DNA of 64,000 nt, taken from the NCBI GenBank assembly GCA_963835955.1, contig CAWIHZ010000021.1, forward strand, positions 1 to 64,000, read 5' to 3'. A program made the position numbers and the translations under genes. A model generated the notes under the pieces. The model was not told the DNA's origin. It was given only the letters and a program-made list of their open reading frames with translations, and did not search any database. Each line of letters begins with the position of its first letter. Position 1 is the stretch's first letter. Source of the DNA: Roseiarcus sp963835955. GTDB lineage: Bacteria; Pseudomonadota; Alphaproteobacteria; Rhizobiales; Beijerinckiaceae. Below, piece by piece: positions 52,630 to 60,442 of the stretch.

Positions 52630-53091
52630 ATGTCACGCACTCAAATGTCTCCCCTTGGCGCGCGCCCTGTCGAGAGCGATGGAGGCTTTGACTCCGATCT
52701 CTTATTCTTGCGGCGCATGGCCGGACCGCTCGGGCTCATCGCGCGAGCGATGCTCGCCTACATCTTCATCGCCGAAGGCGCCGGCAAGATCGTGCGCTAC
52801 GCCGGCGTCGCCGGCTATATGGAGGCGAACGGCGTCGACGCCCGACTCCTACCGCTTGTGATTCTCACTGAGCTTGGCGGCGGTCTGCTCGTCCTGGCCG
52901 GCCTGAAAACCCGCTGGGCGGCGATCGCGCTCTGCGGCTTTTGCCTCTTGACCGCACTGTTCTTCCATATGGGAGTAGACCAGACGATCGAGTTTCAGAA
53001 GAATGTCGCCATGGCCGGCGGCTTTCTGTTGCTCGCGACTCTTGGCCCCGGCCCATGGTCGCTCGACGGCTGGCGCGGGCGAGTGGGCTAA
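52630..53091 (+). CDS. DoxX-family membrane protein
   Basis: The 153-residue protein has four hydrophobic helices (GLIARAMLAYIFIAEGAGKIV, LLPLVILTELGGGLLVLAGL, WAAIALCGFCLLTALFFHM, KNVAMAGGFLLLATLGPG). The DoxX/DoxD pattern is clear: FIAEGAGKI, the ELGGGLLVLAGLKTRWAA loop, and FQKNVAMAGGFLLL at the end. Related proteins are linked to thiol or redox stress defence at the membrane. It lies 71 bases after the glycine-rich TPR gene on the same strand and may share its transcript. Confidence 0.9.
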   Translation: MSRTQMSPLGARPVESDGGFDSDLLFLRRMAGPLGLIARAMLAYIFIAEGAGKIVRYAGVAGYMEANGVDARLLPLVILTELGGGLLVLAGLKTRWAAIALCGFCLLTALFFHMGVDQTIEFQKNVAMAGGFLLLATLGPGPWSLDGWRGRVG

Positions 53092-53110
53092 CTGACCGGA
53101 TGTCTGTGGC

Positions 53111-53140
53111 AGAGCCTTCATGGGAAGAGCCTTCATGGGG
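53111..53140. repeat. 15-bp tandem duplication upstream of cobT
   Basis: AGAGCCTTCATGGGA at 53111-53125 is repeated at 53126-53140 with a single final-base change. It lies in the gap between doxX and cobT and looks like a local slippage duplication; no function is evident. Confidence 0.6.
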
Positions 53141-53269
53141 AGCTGGTGTCCCGAGCACGCCGCTGAGCGCCTCTGGGCGCTCGCTTCTCCTTGCCCCCGC
53201 CTGCGCGCGCGGCCTATAGAGAAGCCTTGCCGCGCGCCTCTCTCTGGGCGCGCCCAGATGAAGGCCCAC

Positions 53270-55204
53270 ATGTCGAGCGTCGACGTCAAGCCGACCAACA
53301 ACCGCAAGGCCGGCGCCAAGGCGGGCGCGCGGAACGAGCCGTTCAAGCGCGCGCTCGCGTCCTGCACCCGGGCGCTCGCGCGTCACCCCGAGCTCGAGGT
53401 CCTCTATTCGGCCGACAAGCCCTCGCTGGTCGCCGCCGAGGACGGCGCCAAGGCGCGGCTGCCGGAACCGCCGCGCAAACCCAATCCCCGCGAGGCGGCG
53501 ATCATCCGCGGGGTCGCCAATTCGTTCGCCTTGCGCGTCGCCTGCCACAATGACGCGCTGCACCGCCGCCACGCGCCACAAAACCCGGCGGCGCGGGCCT
53601 TGTTCGACGCGGTCGAGCAGGCCCGGGTCGAGGCGATCGGTTCGCGGCGCATGGAGGGCGTGGCTTCGAACCTCACCGCCATGCTCGACGACCGATATCA
53701 CCGCAGCCCGGTCTCGGAGGCCCGCACCCGCGAGGAGGCGCCGCTCGAGGACGCGGTCGCGATGCTGGCGCGCGAGCGCCTGACGGGGCTCAAGCCTCCG
53801 AGCGGCGCGGAACGTCTGACCGATCTCTGGCGCCCGTTCATCGAGGAGAAGGCGGGGGCCGAGCTCGACCGGCTGAGCGCAGCCATTCTCGACCAACGCG
53901 CCTACGCCCGGCTGGTGCAGAAGCTGCTGACCTCGCTCGGCATGGCGAGCGAGTCGGAGGCCGACGCCGACGAGAGCGCCGAGGACGAGGACAACAAGCC
54001 TCCCGAGGAGGCCGACGAGGCGCAAGGGGAGGGCGAGGAGCAGCAGTCGCAGGATTCGGCGCAGCGCGAGGCGGCCGACGACACGTCTGACGACGCCGAG
54101 GACGGCGCAATGGACACGGTCGAGGCGCCGTCGTCCGAACTCGACGACGAGGGCGAGGCGGGCGACGCCGCGGAGGCGGCGGAAAACCGCCCGCCGCAGC
54201 CCAATCCCGCTGAAAGGCGGGGGCCGGACTACAAGGCCTATACGACCCGTTTCGATGAAATCGTCGACGCGGCCGATTTGTGCGACCCCGACGAATTGCA
54301 GCGGCTGCGCGAATATCTCGACAAGCAATTACAGAACCTGTCCTCGGTGGTGGCGCGCCTCGCCAACCGGCTGCAGCGGCGTCTGATGGCGCAGCAGAAC
54401 CGCTCGTGGGAGTTCGACCTCGAGGAGGGCGTGCTCGACACCGCGCGCCTGTCGCGGGTGATCATCGATGCGCAGCAGCCATTGTCCTTCAAGCAGGAGA
54501 AGGACATGGCGTTCCGCGACACGGTGGTGACGCTGCTGCTCGACAATTCGGGCTCGATGCGGGGGCGTCCGATCACGGTCGCGGCGACCTGCGGCGACAT
54601 TCTGGCCCGCACGCTCGAGCGTTGCGGGGTCAAGGTCGAGATTCTCGGCTTCACCACCAGGGCGTGGAAGGGCGGGCAGTCGCGCGAGGCGTGGCTGCAG
54701 GCGGGCAAGCCCCCCAATCCCGGACGTCTCAACGATCTGCGCCACCTGATCTACAAGTCCGCCGACGCGCCCTGGCGGCGCGCGCGCAAGAACCTCGGCC
54801 TGATGATGCGCGAGGGGCTCTTGAAGGAGAACATCGACGGCGAGGCGCTCGACTGGGCGCACCAGCGTCTGCTCGGCCGGCCGGAGCAGCGCAAGATCCT
54901 GATGATGATCTCCGACGGCGCGCCGGTCGACGATTCGACCCTTTCGGTCAATCCCGGCAACTATCTCGAACGGCATCTGCGCCACGTGATCGAGGAGATC
55001 GAGACCCGCTCGCCGGTGGAGCTGATCGCCATCGGCATCGGCCATGACGTGACCCGCTACTATCGCCGCGCGGTGACGATCGTCGACGCCGAGGAGCTGG
55101 GCGGGGCGATGACGGAGAAGCTCGCCGAGTTGTTCGACGAGAACGCGGAGCCCAAGCCGGCCAAGCCGGGGCCGCAGGCCAAGCGCGGCCGCAAGGCCGC
55201 TTGA
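53270..55204 (+). CDS. cobT: Cobaltochelatase subunit CobT
   Basis: Part of the aerobic ATP-dependent cobalt chelatase (CobN-CobS-CobT) of vitamin B12 synthesis. The 644-residue protein has the CobT N-terminal region (PFKRALASCTRALARHPELEV), a long acidic hinge (about 225-320), and a C-terminal von Willebrand A domain with the MIDAS motif DNSGSM. GRPEQRKILMMISDGAPVDDSTLSVNPGNYLE follows. The start is ATG 53270 (MSSVDVKP) or ATG 53258; the open frame from 53120 lacks homology. cobS, often adjacent, is not in this window. Confidence 0.95.
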   Translation: MSSVDVKPTNNRKAGAKAGARNEPFKRALASCTRALARHPELEVLYSADKPSLVAAEDGAKARLPEPPRKPNPREAAIIRGVANSFALRVACHNDALHRRHAPQNPAARALFDAVEQARVEAIGSRRMEGVASNLTAMLDDRYHRSPVSEARTREEAPLEDAVAMLARERLTGLKPPSGAERLTDLWRPFIEEKAGAELDRLSAAILDQRAYARLVQKLLTSLGMASESEADADESAEDEDNKPPEEADEAQGEGEEQQSQDSAQREAADDTSDDAEDGAMDTVEAPSSELDDEGEAGDAAEAAENRPPQPNPAERRGPDYKAYTTRFDEIVDAADLCDPDELQRLREYLDKQLQNLSSVVARLANRLQRRLMAQQNRSWEFDLEEGVLDTARLSRVIIDAQQPLSFKQEKDMAFRDTVVTLLLDNSGSMRGRPITVAATCGDILARTLERCGVKVEILGFTTRAWKGGQSREAWLQAGKPPNPGRLNDLRHLIYKSADAPWRRARKNLGLMMREGLLKENIDGEALDWAHQRLLGRPEQRKILMMISDGAPVDDSTLSVNPGNYLERHLRHVIEEIETRSPVELIAIGIGHDVTRYYRRAVTIVDAEELGGAMTEKLAELFDENAEPKPAKPGPQAKRGRKAA

Positions 55205-55360
55205 GGCGGGCGTCGAAGCGGCGCCGACCCCAAGCCGGCGTGGCGGCGAAGCGAAACAGAAGTGGCGCCGCCACGGCGTTCACGCCAACTTCGAGGAAGA
55301 GTTGCGCATTGCCGTTTTGAGCCTTTTCAACCGGTTACGACTGCCGTCCGGGCGCGTCAT

Positions 55361-55389
55361 TTGACAGGGTTCGGGAATGTTCGAATAGA
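55361..55389 (+). promoter_or_regulatory. Sigma-70-type promoter of hemC
   Basis: A consensus TTGACA at 55361 and AATAGA at 55384 are separated by 17 bases, predicting a start near 55396, about 24 bases before the hemC ATG. It makes hemC independent of cobT transcription. Confidence 0.55.
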
Positions 55390-55419
55390 GGCGCCTCGGC
55401 TCCTTCCTGACGCGCGGCG

Positions 55420-56352
55420 ATGACAGCTTCAGCCCAATTCATCCTCGGGACCCGCGGATCGCCGCTGGCTTTGGCGCAGGCGAACGAGACCCGGCGGCTC
55501 CTGGCGCGTGCGCATGGCTGGGAGGTCGACAGCGTCCGGCTCAAGGTCATTCGCACCAGCGGCGATGCGATCCAGGACCGGCCGTTGGCCGAGGCCGGCG
55601 GCAAGGGGCTGTTCACCAAGGAAATCGACCTGGCGCTCATCGCCGGTGCGATCGACGCCGCGGTCCACTCGGCCAAGGACCTGCCGACCCTGCTGCCCGA
55701 GGGCGTCGCCCTCGCAGGCTTCCTGCCGCGCGAGGACGTCCGCGACGCGTTGATCTCTGCCGCGGCCGACACGGTTCAAGGCCTGCCGGAGGGGGCGACG
55801 TTCGGCGCCGCCTCCCTGCGCCGTCAGGCCCAGGCGTTGCGTCTGCGCCCCGACCTCAGGCCCGAACTCCTGCGCGGCAATGTCGAGACGCGGCTGCGCA
55901 AGGCCGAGGAGGGCGCGATCGGCGCCACGCTGCTTGCCGTCGCCGGGCTGAAGCGGCTCGGCCTCATCCACCGCGCCCGGTCCGTCCTCGACCTCGAGGC
56001 GTTTCTCCCCGCCCCCGGCCAGGGCGCCATCGCGCTGACCGCCCGGAGCGCGGACGCGCGGACGCTGCAAACGTTGGCCGCGATCGCCGACGAGGAGACC
56101 TTCGCGGCGGTGACGGCCGAGCGCGCGTTTCTCGCCGAGCTCGAGGGCTCCTGCCGGACGCCGATCGCCGCGCTCGCCCGGATCGAGGCCGGCCGGCTGG
56201 TCTTCAAGGGCCAGGCGCTGCGCCCCGACGGCTCCGAGAGCTTCGAGGTCGCCGCCGAGGGCGCGCGCGCCGACGCCCTAAGGATCGGGCGGGAGGCCGG
56301 GCGCGATCTCGGCCGGCGCGTGCCGGAGGGGGTCCTGCCGAAGGCCGGCTGA
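55420..56352 (+). CDS. hemC: Hydroxymethylbilane synthase (porphobilinogen deaminase)
   Basis: Polymerises four porphobilinogens into hydroxymethylbilane for heme, cobalamin and chlorophyll-type tetrapyrroles. The 310-residue protein shows LGTRGSPLALAQ, IRTSGDAIQDRPLAEAGGKGLFTKEID with catalytic-region residues, VHSAKDLPT, the arginine-rich RGNVETRLRK, and the cofactor-binding Cys in EGSCRTPIAA. Length is normal. It follows cobT, a fellow tetrapyrrole gene, with its own promoter. Confidence 0.96.
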   Translation: MTASAQFILGTRGSPLALAQANETRRLLARAHGWEVDSVRLKVIRTSGDAIQDRPLAEAGGKGLFTKEIDLALIAGAIDAAVHSAKDLPTLLPEGVALAGFLPREDVRDALISAAADTVQGLPEGATFGAASLRRQAQALRLRPDLRPELLRGNVETRLRKAEEGAIGATLLAVAGLKRLGLIHRARSVLDLEAFLPAPGQGAIALTARSADARTLQTLAAIADEETFAAVTAERAFLAELEGSCRTPIAALARIEAGRLVFKGQALRPDGSESFEVAAEGARADALRIGREAGRDLGRRVPEGVLPKAG

Positions 56353-56457
56353 GCGGGGATGAGGCGCGGCGGCCAAGGCCTGAAGACGGGCGCCGGCGCG
56401 CCCGCGAGCGAAGGCGCCCCCGGCCCGACGTCGCGCCGTCGAGGGGCCGCGAGGCCC

Positions 56458-56562
56458 AAGCCCGCGGAAACGAGGGCGAAGCCCGCGGCAACGAGAACAA
56501 AGCCCGCGGAAACGAGACCAAAGCCAGCGGAAGCGGGATCCAAGCCAGCGGAAGCGGAATCC
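56458..56562. repeat. Five tandem 21-bp repeats
   Basis: Units start at 56458, 56479, 56500, 56521 and 56542. The first three share AAGCCCGCGGAAACGAG with one C/A change, and the last two share AAGCCAGCGGAAGCGG. Because 21 is a multiple of three, the array is open in several frames on both strands. It ends directly in a segment (56567-56602) resembling 28222-28258. Confidence 0.85.
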
Positions 56563-56566
56563 AAAC

Positions 56567-56602
56567 GATTCCCTTCCACGAATCGAGCCTTTTCAAGGGT
56601 TT
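56567..56602. repeat. Dispersed repeat copy B
   Basis: The last 22 bases match 28237-28258 at 18 positions (AATCG.G.CTTTTCAAGG core), and the preceding 14 match with one gap. Both copies follow a tandemly repetitive purine-biased tract in an intergenic gap, so they appear to be two members of a degenerate family. Confidence 0.5.
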
Positions 56603-56829
56603 AGACGCGAATCCAAATCGTTTTTTTCGCCCGGCTCCTGAATCCCCGCCAACCCCCTCCCGCCGCCGGCGGGACCAGCGGCGCCGGGTTGGCGACGAAG
56701 GCGACCCTAACACAGGTTCGGCTTTTCAGGAAGAAAATGTTGGCTCTTATCGCGGCAGCTGTCGGTCGCCAAAAAATCGGGCCAATAAGGCCGAAGACCG
56801 GCAAGGCTTCAACGCGTCATGGCCGGTAG

Positions 56830-56854
56830 TTACGGTGACACGCCCGCCTTTACC
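56830..56854 (-). repeat. 25-bp repeat, copy 1 (inverted)
   Basis: On the minus strand it reads GGTAAAGGCGGGCGTGTCAC followed by CGTAA. It differs from copies 2 and 3 only at positions 7-8 of the unit. Together with copy 2 it could form a long stem. Confidence 0.85.
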
Positions 56855-56963
56855 TTTTTGTGCGCCATGCGATATCGTCCTATGAGCCGCCTCAACCGCG
56901 TCGTCACCCCCGTCAAGCAAGGACGCAAGCCCAAGGGCGATGTCGAAGGCGCCGAGGTAAAAT

Positions 56964-56988
56964 GGTAAAGACGGGCGTGTCACCGTAA
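56964..56988 (+). repeat. 25-bp repeat, copy 2
   Basis: GGTAAAGACGGGCGTGTCAC followed by CGTAA. Similarity to copy 3 extends upstream to GCGCCGAG (56949), making a direct repeat of about 42 bp, start to start 59 bp apart. Confidence 0.85.
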
Positions 56989-57022
56989 TTTCATAACGAT
57001 GTCGCACGCGCCGAGTGAAAAT

Positions 57023-57047
57023 GGTAAATACGGGCGTGTCACCGTAA
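57023..57047 (+). repeat. 25-bp repeat, copy 3
   Basis: GGTAAATACGGGCGTGTCAC followed by CGTAA. It ends 12 bases upstream of the -35 box of the sulfotransferase promoter, a position suited to an activator or repressor site. Confidence 0.85.
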
Positions 57048-57058
57048 TTTTGGTAATT

Positions 57059-57087
57059 TTGGCGCCTGCTCGGGTTGCCGGAATAGA
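57059..57087 (+). promoter_or_regulatory. Possible promoter of the sulfotransferase gene
   Basis: TTGGCG at 57059 and AATAGA at 57082 are 17 bases apart, the same -10 hexamer as the hemC promoter. The predicted transcript starts near 57094, leaving a leader of about 80 bases. Confidence 0.45.
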
Positions 57088-57174
57088 GGGCCGCGACGCC
57101 CTATCCGGGCGCGTTGGGCGACATCTCCGCCACAATGGGCTAACACCCGCGCGGGCGCGGCGGAGGGGCGAATC

Positions 57175-57915
57175 ATGGCGTTGAAAATCATCGGGGCGGG
57201 ATTTGGTCGAACCGGGACGTGGTCGACATTCCATGCGCTCAATCAATTGGGGTTCCCCTGCTACCATATGTCGGAAGTCATTCTCAACAAGGCGAACAAA
57301 TCGCATCTCGACTTCTGGCGCAAGGTCGCCAATTCGCCGCCGGGGGCTCGGCAGGACTGGAATCAGGTGTTCGCCAAATATGCCGCCGCGATCGACAATC
57401 CGGCCTGCTGCGTGTGGCGCGAACTGCTCGCCGCCTATCCGGACGCCAAGGTTCTGCTGACCCTGCATCCGCGCGGCGCGGAGGCCTGGTATGAGAGCAC
57501 GATCGAGACGATCTACTTCACCGAGCGCATGTGGCAGTTCAAGGTGCTGGAGTGGCTGACGCCGTTCGGGCGCAAGTTCGGCGACATGTCGCACAAACTG
57601 ATCTGGCAACGGTCGTTGCGGGGAACCATGTCCGACCAGGCCAAGGCGATCGCGCGCTACAACGCCCATATCGACGAGGTCAAGGCGGCGGTTCCGGCGG
57701 ACAAGCTGTTGATCTTCAGCGTCGATCAGGGCTGGGCGCCGTTGTGCGCGTTCCTGAGCGTTCCGGCGCCGCCGAGCGATTTTCCCAATGTCAACGATCG
57801 GGCGCAGTTCAAGAAAACGGTCGGGGGCGTCATCATGGGCATGTACGTGACGGTCGCGGCCTACGCGGTCGGCGCGGCGGCGCTGCTCTACGGCGCCTAC
57901 CGCTTCCTGCTGTAG
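57175..57915 (+). CDS. Sulfotransferase-family protein with C-terminal membrane helix
   Basis: The 246-residue protein begins MALKIIGAGFGRTGTWSTFHAL, the PAPS 5'-phosphosulfate-binding loop of the sulfotransferase fold. It continues with CVWRELLAAYPDAKVLLTLHPRGAEAWYEST, where the 3'-phosphate-binding segment normally lies. The C-terminus has a hydrophobic helix (TVAAYAVGAAALLYGAYRFLL), so it is probably a tail-anchored membrane protein. Bacterial members of this type are common and mostly uncharacterised; the acceptor is unknown. Upstream repeats may control it. Confidence 0.85.
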   Translation: MALKIIGAGFGRTGTWSTFHALNQLGFPCYHMSEVILNKANKSHLDFWRKVANSPPGARQDWNQVFAKYAAAIDNPACCVWRELLAAYPDAKVLLTLHPRGAEAWYESTIETIYFTERMWQFKVLEWLTPFGRKFGDMSHKLIWQRSLRGTMSDQAKAIARYNAHIDEVKAAVPADKLLIFSVDQGWAPLCAFLSVPAPPSDFPNVNDRAQFKKTVGGVIMGMYVTVAAYAVGAAALLYGAYRFLL

Positions 57916-57960
57916 CGCGCATCGGCCCGGCGCTTCGCGCCCTCAACGCCCAGACGGCGC

Positions 57961-58764
57961 CTACCAGCCGTAGCCGGGCCAGCCGAAATGGCGATGGTAT
58001 TGTTCCTCTGCGGCCTGGTCGGCGAGCGCCAGCTGGTCCCAGGGCGGACTTGATTTCACTTGCTCGCGGGTGACGTTGACATTGATGTGGCGCTCGGCCC
58101 AGTCGATGCCCTTTACCGCATAGGGCGAGAGCTGGACATGCTTGCCCGGCCACCAATTGTGGGTGGCGACGACGAGATAGCGGATGTCCCAGTTGACGTC
58201 GTCGGCGAGGAAGTTCTCGACATGGCCGATATCGCCGTCGGTCGCGTGGACACGATAGCCCTTGACCTCGGCGACGCTGCGCAGATCCGGATCGCCCCCG
58301 CCCGGACTGCCGCCGATCGCCGCCGCCGGACGCGCTTCGGTTTCGGCAAGGATCGGCTTGGAAATCGGGTCGATGGCGTCGGGGCCGAAATACGTCCCGC
58401 CCCAAAACGGATCCCAGCCATAATGTTCGTACAGTCCGGCCTGCATCTGCTCGGTCACCGGCTCGTCATCGCGCGCGTCCGGGCTCGATTCGATCTCGCG
58501 CTTCGTCAGCCGGACGGTGACCGCGAGCGTGTCGTCCATGCTTAACATCGGCAGCTTCCCGCTGGACGGCCGGCCGAGGTCCAGCGGAGCGATCGCCGAC
58601 GGGTGGATCAATATCCGGCGCTCGGACAGCCAATGGCCGGTGTCGACCGCCATCCAGCGGATCTTCCAGCTCCGGTCATCGAACAGGAAGTCCTTGACCA
58701 CGCCGGCGCGCCCGTCTCTCGTCTCGACGGGGCATCCAAGGAGACCGGTAACGGCGAACAGCAT
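57961..58764 (-). CDS. Protein with two PRC-barrel domains
   Basis: The 267-residue protein has two PRC-barrel-like units: residues about 1-80 (LFAVTGLLGCPVETRDGRAGVVKDFLFDDRSWKIRW) and about 165-245 (VAEVKGYRVHATDGDIGHVENFLADDVNWDIRYLVV). An acidic linker with a Trp/Gly-rich stretch (YGWDPFWGGTYFG) joins them. No signal peptide is evident. PRC-barrel proteins occur in photosynthetic reaction-centre subunit H and in RimM-type adaptors; the role here is unknown. ATG 58764 has an AGGGAGAG site and is preferred over ATG 58803. Confidence 0.85.
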   Translation of the reverse strand: MLFAVTGLLGCPVETRDGRAGVVKDFLFDDRSWKIRWMAVDTGHWLSERRILIHPSAIAPLDLGRPSSGKLPMLSMDDTLAVTVRLTKREIESSPDARDDEPVTEQMQAGLYEHYGWDPFWGGTYFGPDAIDPISKPILAETEARPAAAIGGSPGGGDPDLRSVAEVKGYRVHATDGDIGHVENFLADDVNWDIRYLVVATHNWWPGKHVQLSPYAVKGIDWAERHINVNVTREQVKSSPPWDQLALADQAAEEQYHRHFGWPGYGW

Positions 58765-58963
58765 GGCGCCACTCTCCCTCGCAATCGCGCCCCCCATCGC
58801 CATTGTCCGGCCGGAAGGCCGACTTTTGGCCCATCGTGCCTCAAGTCGCCGATTTTGTCACCCGATCGAATGGGCGGCGCCAAGCTCGGCAGGCTTCGCG
58901 GCGCGGAAGCGGATGTCCGCCTTCGATCGGCGCGCGGCGGCGCAGTCGCGCGCCCTTACACCG

Positions 58964-59650
58964 TCATTCGGCCCCTGACCTCGCCCTCGTCCATCTCGGC
59001 CCGCGTCCCGACAGCACCACCGCGCCGCGGTCCATCACCGCGTAATCGTCGGCGATGTCGCGCGCCCATTCGAAATATTGCTCCACCACCAGGATCGCCA
59101 TATCGCCCTTGCGGCGCAGGTGGACGAGCGCCCGCCCGATGTCCTTGATGATCGAAGGCTGGATGCCTTCGGTCGGCTCGTCGAGGATGAGGAGCTTCGG
59201 CCGCGTGACCAGGGCGCGGGCGATCGCGAGCTGCTGCTGCTGGCCGCCGGAGAGATCGCCGCCACGGCGGCCCAGCATGTCGGAAAGGACAGGGAACAGA
59301 CTGAAGATCTCCTCGTCGACGACCCGCTCGCCGCGCGGGCGGGTCGCATAGCCGGTCATCAGGTTCTCGCGCACCGAGAGCAGCGGAAAGATCTCGCGTC
59401 CCTGCGGCACATAGCCGAAGCCGCGCCTTGCGCGCAGATGGCTCGGCAATGCGCTCATCTCCTCGCCGTTCCACTGGATCGAGCCGTTGGCGATCATGTG
59501 CTGCCCGACGATCGCGCGCAGAAGCGAGGACTTGCCGACGCCGTTGCGCCCCAGAACGCATAAGATCCGTCCAACCTCGGCCTTCAGCGACACCGCGCGC
59601 AGGGCCTGGGCGGCGCCGTAAAAGAGATCGATGCGGTCGACGCTGAGCAT
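58964..59650 (-). CDS. urtE: Urea ABC transporter ATP-binding protein UrtE
   Basis: ATPase of 228 residues for the urea importer. It has Walker A GRNGVGKSS, the ABC signature LSGGQQQQLAIARAL and Walker B LLILDEPTEGIQPSI. The QQQQ stretch and the EGIQPSII segment are typical of UrtE. It is the last gene of urtABCDE, six bases after urtD. Confidence 0.95.
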   Translation of the reverse strand: MLSVDRIDLFYGAAQALRAVSLKAEVGRILCVLGRNGVGKSSLLRAIVGQHMIANGSIQWNGEEMSALPSHLRARRGFGYVPQGREIFPLLSVRENLMTGYATRPRGERVVDEEIFSLFPVLSDMLGRRGGDLSGGQQQQLAIARALVTRPKLLILDEPTEGIQPSIIKDIGRALVHLRRKGDMAILVVEQYFEWARDIADDYAVMDRGAVVLSGRGPRWTRARSGAE

Positions 59651-59656
59651 GGGACC

Positions 59657-60442
59657 CTACCGCCCGAGATAGACTTCGATGACGCGCGGATCGGCGCTGA
59701 CCTGATCGAGCGAACCCTCGGCCAGCACCGAGCCTTCGTGCAGCACCGTCACCCTGACGCCGAGCTCGCGCACGAAGGCCATGTCGTGCTCGACCACCAC
59801 GACCGAATGATCGCGCGCGATTTCGCGCAACAGCTCCGCGGTAGCCGCGGTCTCGGCGTCGGTCATTCCCGCGACCGGCTCGTCGACCAGCAGGAGTTTC
59901 GGGTCCTGGGCGAGCAGCATCCCGATCTCGAGCCACTGCTTCTGTCCGTGCGACAGCGAGCCTGCGATTCGCCAACGAAGGTCGCCGAGTCTGGTCTTGG
60001 CGAGGATCGCGTCGATGGTCCCGATCGTCGTCGGCTCCTCGCGGCCGAACAGGGTGGCGAAGACGCCGCGCGGCGCCTTGGTCGCCAGCAGCAGATTGTC
60101 CTCGACGCTGTGGTTTTCGAACACGGTCGGCTTCTGGAACTTGCGGCCGACCCCGAGAGTGGCGATCTCGGCTTCGTCGAGTTTGGTCAGATCGTGCCGC
60201 CCGTCGAACAGGGCCTCGCCCTCGTCGGGGCGGGTTTTGCCGGTGATCACGTCCATCATCGTCGTCTTGCCGGCGCCGTTGGGACCGATGATCGCCCGCA
60301 TCTCGCCCGGCGCCAGTGTGAGCGACAGGCCGCGCAGAGCCTTGTAGCCGTCGAAGGAGACGCTGACCCCGTCGAGATAGAGCAGAGTATGGGTGAGGCT
60401 CGGATTGCCCAATTCGCTGACGGTTCTGGCCGAATCGCTCAT
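59657..60442 (-). CDS. urtD: Urea ABC transporter ATP-binding protein UrtD
   Basis: Second ATPase, 261 residues, with Walker A GPNGAGKTT, Q-loop region VGRKFQKPTVFENHSVEDNL, signature LSHGQKQWLEIGMLL and Walker B LLLVDEPVAGMTDAET. The LSHGQKQWLE signature is characteristic of UrtD. The ATG at 60442 overlaps the urtC stop by four bases. Confidence 0.95.
   Translation of the reverse strand: MSDSARTVSELGNPSLTHTLLYLDGVSVSFDGYKALRGLSLTLAPGEMRAIIGPNGAGKTTMMDVITGKTRPDEGEALFDGRHDLTKLDEAEIATLGVGRKFQKPTVFENHSVEDNLLLATKAPRGVFATLFGREEPTTIGTIDAILAKTRLGDLRWRIAGSLSHGQKQWLEIGMLLAQDPKLLLVDEPVAGMTDAETAATAELLREIARDHSVVVVEHDMAFVRELGVRVTVLHEGSVLAEGSLDQVSADPRVIEVYLGR

Larger units (their letters stand above)
56353..57174. 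other. Repeat-rich non-coding gap between hemC and the sulfotransferase gene
   Basis: The 822-base gap contains five 21-bp tandem repeats, a short dispersed repeat, three copies of a 25-bp repeat and a promoter, all listed separately. An 81-codon frame at 56359-56604 reads through the tandem repeats as KPAETR-like heptads, but it is a by-product of the 21-bp periodicity (both strands are open), so I do not call it a gene. Confidence 0.6.

Noticed and set aside
56359..56604. 81-residue KPAETR-repeat protein
   Set aside because: The frame is produced by the 21-bp tandem array, is equally open on the other strand, and lacks a convincing ribosome-binding site.
56830..57047. CRISPR array
   Set aside because: Only three copies, one inverted, with irregular spacing, and no cas genes nearby.
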